From the IMG/VR virus record IMGVR_UViG_3300017714_000218, positions 1-21,051 of that record: a stretch of DNA of 21,051 nucleotides. The stretch is one strand, 5' to 3'. The position numbers and the translations under genes were made by a program. Shown here in pieces: positions 19,618-21,051 of the stretch; position 1 is the stretch's first letter, and every line of letters begins with the position of its first letter. Source of the DNA: a virus. Under the pieces are notes generated by a model. The model was not told the origin of the DNA and did not search any database. It saw nothing but the letters and a program-made list of their open reading frames with translations.

Positions 19618-19869
19618 ATGGCTAGTTACATTATAACGCATAACGTAATTGAAAATGGGATAGCTCGAGATAGAACTTCAGGCGAAAAAAAAGCTTATCC
19701 ACACTATTTTGAATTATATGACGATGATCATGTTTTATACGCCCGTGGTTATTCTAACGACAATCAAAGTGAAGCGCTATTCGAACCACTTGATAACTGG
19801 GGCGCGGACTATGGATGCACCGACATTATGATGATATTCGAGCCTACTGGTGAAATGGTATCCATATAG
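19618..19869 (+). CDS. Small acidic protein, 83 aa, unknown function
   Basis: Begins MASYIITHNVIENGIARDR and contains aromatic beta strands (YPHYFELYDDDHVLYARGYS) and an acidic C-terminal half with ALFEPLDNWGADYGCTDIMM and IFEPTGEMVSI. No family recognised. The ATG at 19618 follows the leader TTCAAATAAAGGAAAGATCA; the in-frame ATG at 19582 lies within repeat copy 2 and is less likely. The fold looks like a small mixed alpha/beta domain. Many small acidic phage early proteins bind and alter host enzymes, but nothing here shows a target. Confidence 0.75.
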   Translation: MASYIITHNVIENGIARDRTSGEKKAYPHYFELYDDDHVLYARGYSNDNQSEALFEPLDNWGADYGCTDIMMIFEPTGEMVSI

Positions 19870-19874
19870 AACTT

Positions 19875-19898
19875 GTGCCCCAGTTACATCTGGGGTAC
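19875..19898 (+). promoter_or_regulatory. Intergenic hairpin before the zinc-ribbon gene
   Basis: GTGCCCCAG and CTGGGGTAC pair (9 bp, one G-U) around TTACAT. No T-run follows, so it is not a typical terminator. It occupies the position of the duplicated hairpins before the neighbouring genes. Confidence 0.7.
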
Positions 19899-19931
19899 AC
19901 TCTACTTGTTCAAGAAGGAAGGAAAGAAAAA

Positions 19932-20180
19932 ATGGATATATATTGCAAGCATTGCGGCGAACCCTGGGACATATACGAACTGCATGATATGCACGATGGC
20001 AATGATGACAAGCTTACGTTTAAGCAAGCTTCTAAGCAGTTCGCTGCGTTCGGGTGTGGCGCGTTTACTACCCTATCCGCGCCAAAAGTTTGCACTCACG
20101 CTATGGTCGATCAGGATATGGCAGATCGAGCAATGGTTAATCAGGACATGTCACCCTATCCTGATGAGTGGATCTATTAA
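19932..20180 (+). CDS. Small CxxC zinc-ribbon-like phage protein, 82 aa
   Basis: Residues 1-20 (MDIYCKHCGEPWDIYELHDM) carry Cys5-x2-Cys8; Cys42 (FGCGAF) and Cys54 (PKVCTH) could complete a zinc site. The YCKHCGEPWDxYELHD start is one I recognise from many phages, without a proven role. The C-terminal region has an internal duplication (AMVDQDMAD then AMVNQDMSP). The ATG at 19932 is preceded by AAGGAAGGAAAG. An overlapping ORF in another frame (19873-20184) is a shadow. A nucleic-acid-binding or host-interaction role is inference. Confidence 0.8.
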   Translation: MDIYCKHCGEPWDIYELHDMHDGNDDKLTFKQASKQFAAFGCGAFTTLSAPKVCTHAMVDQDMADRAMVNQDMSPYPDEWIY

Positions 20181-20189
20181 TTAAACCCC

Positions 20190-20234
20190 GGCCCAGGCGC
20201 TGCGATAGATGATGTCTACACGCCTGGGCCTTTT
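20190..20234 (+). terminator. Long-stem hairpin, terminator-like
   Basis: GGCCCAGGCG and CGCCTGGGCC form a perfect 10-bp stem around a 21-base loop (itself with TAGA/TCTA), followed by TTTTC. The T-run is short and the next gene's leader follows at once, so it may attenuate or process the transcript rather than end it. Confidence 0.6.
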
Positions 20235-20251
20235 CATATAAGGAAAGAACA

Positions 20252-20509
20252 ATGAATATTAACATCCAGATCCAGATAGAAGACCAAGGCCAAGGCAACA
20301 ACGTACTTGATCGAGAAATTGGCCCTGGGTTTTGCTTGCAGGACGTACTAGCAGAAGTGGCTACTCATTTTTTTGACGAGGCTATAATCAAAAACAAAGG
20401 CAACATGAGCAAGGTAGCTGATGACTTGGGCTTTAAAAACTATCAGACAGCGCAAAACTGGGCGCGTAAATACGCAACTAACCGTCGCAAATATCGATTA
20501 CAATTCTAA
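20252..20509 (+). CDS. Fis-like helix-turn-helix protein, 85 aa
   Basis: N-terminal strand-like segment (MNINIQIQIEDQ) and helix (LQDVLAEVATHFFDEAIIKN) lead to a helix-turn-helix at about 43-74: NKGNMSKVADDLGFKNYQTA followed by QNWARKY. The KGNxSKxAxxLG...Q...W.RKY pattern is that of HTH_8/Fis-type DNA-binding domains. The basic tail (NRRKYRLQF) fits DNA contact. It may regulate the right arm or the divergent promoter; a small terminase is an alternative, as none is found near terL. The leader TTCATATAAGGAAAGAACA precedes the ATG, and a terminator follows. Confidence 0.8.
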   Translation: MNINIQIQIEDQGQGNNVLDREIGPGFCLQDVLAEVATHFFDEAIIKNKGNMSKVADDLGFKNYQTAQNWARKYATNRRKYRLQF

Positions 20510-20552
20510 TAAGACCCCCTGGCCCTTGGGATAATGGGCTTCTTTCCTTTGA

Positions 20553-20582
20553 CCCGAGCGCCTCGCTGCGCTCGGGTTTTTT
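20553..20582 (+). terminator. Intrinsic terminator
   Basis: CCCGAGCG and CGCTCGGG form a perfect 8-bp stem around CCTCGCTG, followed by six T. It closes the transcript started at 18840. A weaker GCCC/GGGC hairpin lies just upstream at 20522-20540. Confidence 0.9.
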
Positions 20583-20613
20583 GTCAAGGCGCAGGGCTAT
20601 TTTAAGTTAGTTG

Positions 20614-20642
20614 TTGACCACTTGTATGTGATCTGGTAGGGT
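20614..20642 (+). promoter_or_regulatory. Second rightward promoter
   Basis: TTGACC (20614-20619), 17-base spacer, TAGGGT (20637-20642, weak -10). The upstream bases TTAGTTGTTGAC (20607-20618) equal those of the promoter at 18840. It follows a terminator directly and precedes a single gene. Confidence 0.55.
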
Positions 20643-20644
20643 GG

Positions 20645-20666
20645 TGATAGGCAAACAAGCCTATCA
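20645..20666 (+). promoter_or_regulatory. Perfect inverted repeat before the last gene
   Basis: TGATAGGC and GCCTATCA (8 bp) flank AAACAA, ending four bases before the AAGGA site. It could be an operator over the transcription start or a leader hairpin in the mRNA. Confidence 0.75.
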
Positions 20667-20684
20667 TATAAAGGAAAAGACACG

Positions 20685-20897
20685 ATGAGAAAATCTTATG
20701 TAGAACAGTCAAGCCTCGAGGTTAACTTGGCAATTGATCTTGGTGAAATTAACGATCTGATTAAAAGCTTGACTGATGCAGCGCCCGAGGGCAGCAACAA
20801 CTACCGCCTCAACCGAATGATAACCAAGCTTAAAACAGTCAAGCGCGAGGCAGTGCAAGACGCCGTGGCCTTATTCGAAAACATGATGGACGATTAA
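20685..20897 (+). CDS. Small helical protein, 70 aa, unknown function
   Basis: Almost fully alpha-helical: VNLAIDLGEINDLIKSLTDA (about 13-32), then NNYRLNRMITKLKTVKREAV and QDAVALFENMMDD. No family recognised. It has its own promoter, inverted repeat, AAGGAAAAG leader (a longer spacing, CACG, before ATG) and terminator, so it is expressed as a single-gene unit. Amphipathic spacing suggests a dimeric helical hairpin. Size and position are typical of phage early genes. Confidence 0.75.
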   Translation: MRKSYVEQSSLEVNLAIDLGEINDLIKSLTDAAPEGSNNYRLNRMITKLKTVKREAVQDAVALFENMMDD

Positions 20898-20905
20898 CCA
20901 GGGCG

Positions 20906-20933
20906 GGGAGGGCTAACACCCTCCCTATTTTTT
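20906..20933 (+). terminator. Intrinsic terminator
   Basis: GGGAGGG and CCCTCCC form a perfect 7-bp stem around CTAACA, followed by TA and six T. Confidence 0.9.
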
Positions 20934-20941
20934 ATGATAAT

Positions 20942-21051
20942 CGAGGGGCCCTTGCGGGCCTCTTCTCTTTTCAGCTGCGCCCTGGCGCCCAGGGCGGGGA
21001 AGAATAAAAAAGAAAAGAAAGGGCGCAGGGCGCAGGGCATATAATAAAAAA
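20942..21051. other. Non-coding right end with GC palindromes and A-rich tract
   Basis: GGCCC-TTGC-GGGCC (about 20946-20959), extendable with G-U pairs and followed by a T-rich stretch, is a possible back-up terminator. GCCCTGG-CGC-CCAGGGC (20979-20995) is a second palindrome. An A/G-rich tract with two GGGCGCA units follows, and a TATAAT occurs near the edge, perhaps the -10 of a further promoter. No gene is seen. Confidence 0.55.

Overview
This window is part of a tailed double-stranded DNA phage genome. It most resembles the uncultured marine phages known from seawater metagenomes: a P22/SU10-like portal and adaptor, an HK97-fold-type capsid protein, many very small conserved virion genes, and a cupredoxin-like virion domain. 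I see no integrase, replication gene, tRNA or bacterial gene. The host cannot be read from the sequence. A marine proteobacterium is plausible, by inference only.

Layout. From about 18535 down to the left edge everything is on the minus strand: one nearly gapless late operon in which most genes overlap or abut (ATGA, TGATG and TAATG junctions). In transcription order it encodes a soluble lytic transglycosylase, an HlyC-like acyltransferase, a 534-residue low-complexity EF-hand protein, the large terminase, a long portal, a lysis-type cassette (membrane proteins, GTA-type 3TM holin, M15 endolysin), a cysteine-rich protein, a GroES-like co-chaperonin, the scaffold, capsid accessory proteins and the major capsid protein. 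A strong terminator follows the capsid gene. Beyond it lie small beta-rich and very basic proteins, connector and adaptor proteins, and the first eight codons of another virion gene cut by the left edge. Two small overlapping genes (10908-11193) fill the only sizeable gap inside the operon.

From 18922 to the right edge the strand switches. Six small plus-strand genes (70-95 aa) include a CxxC zinc-ribbon-like protein and a Fis-like helix-turn-helix protein. Each is preceded by nearly the same start-adjacent leader (consensus TTCAWATAARGAAAGAACA, then ATG), and five of the six also have an inverted repeat just upstream. Two intergenic regions carry near-identical 60-bp copies whose arms can form two mutually exclusive hairpins. 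Two promoters share a TTAGTTGTTGAC box and two intrinsic terminators are clear. The 386-bp divergent region (18536-18921) holds palindromes, phased 11-bp repeats and the first of these promoters, and is the likely control point between the two arms.

The most novel signals are the leader-plus-hairpin organisation of the right arm, the KK..GG motif shared by unrelated small late proteins, the divergent acyltransferase inside a morphogenesis operon, and the complete type-1 copper ligand set in a virion protein.
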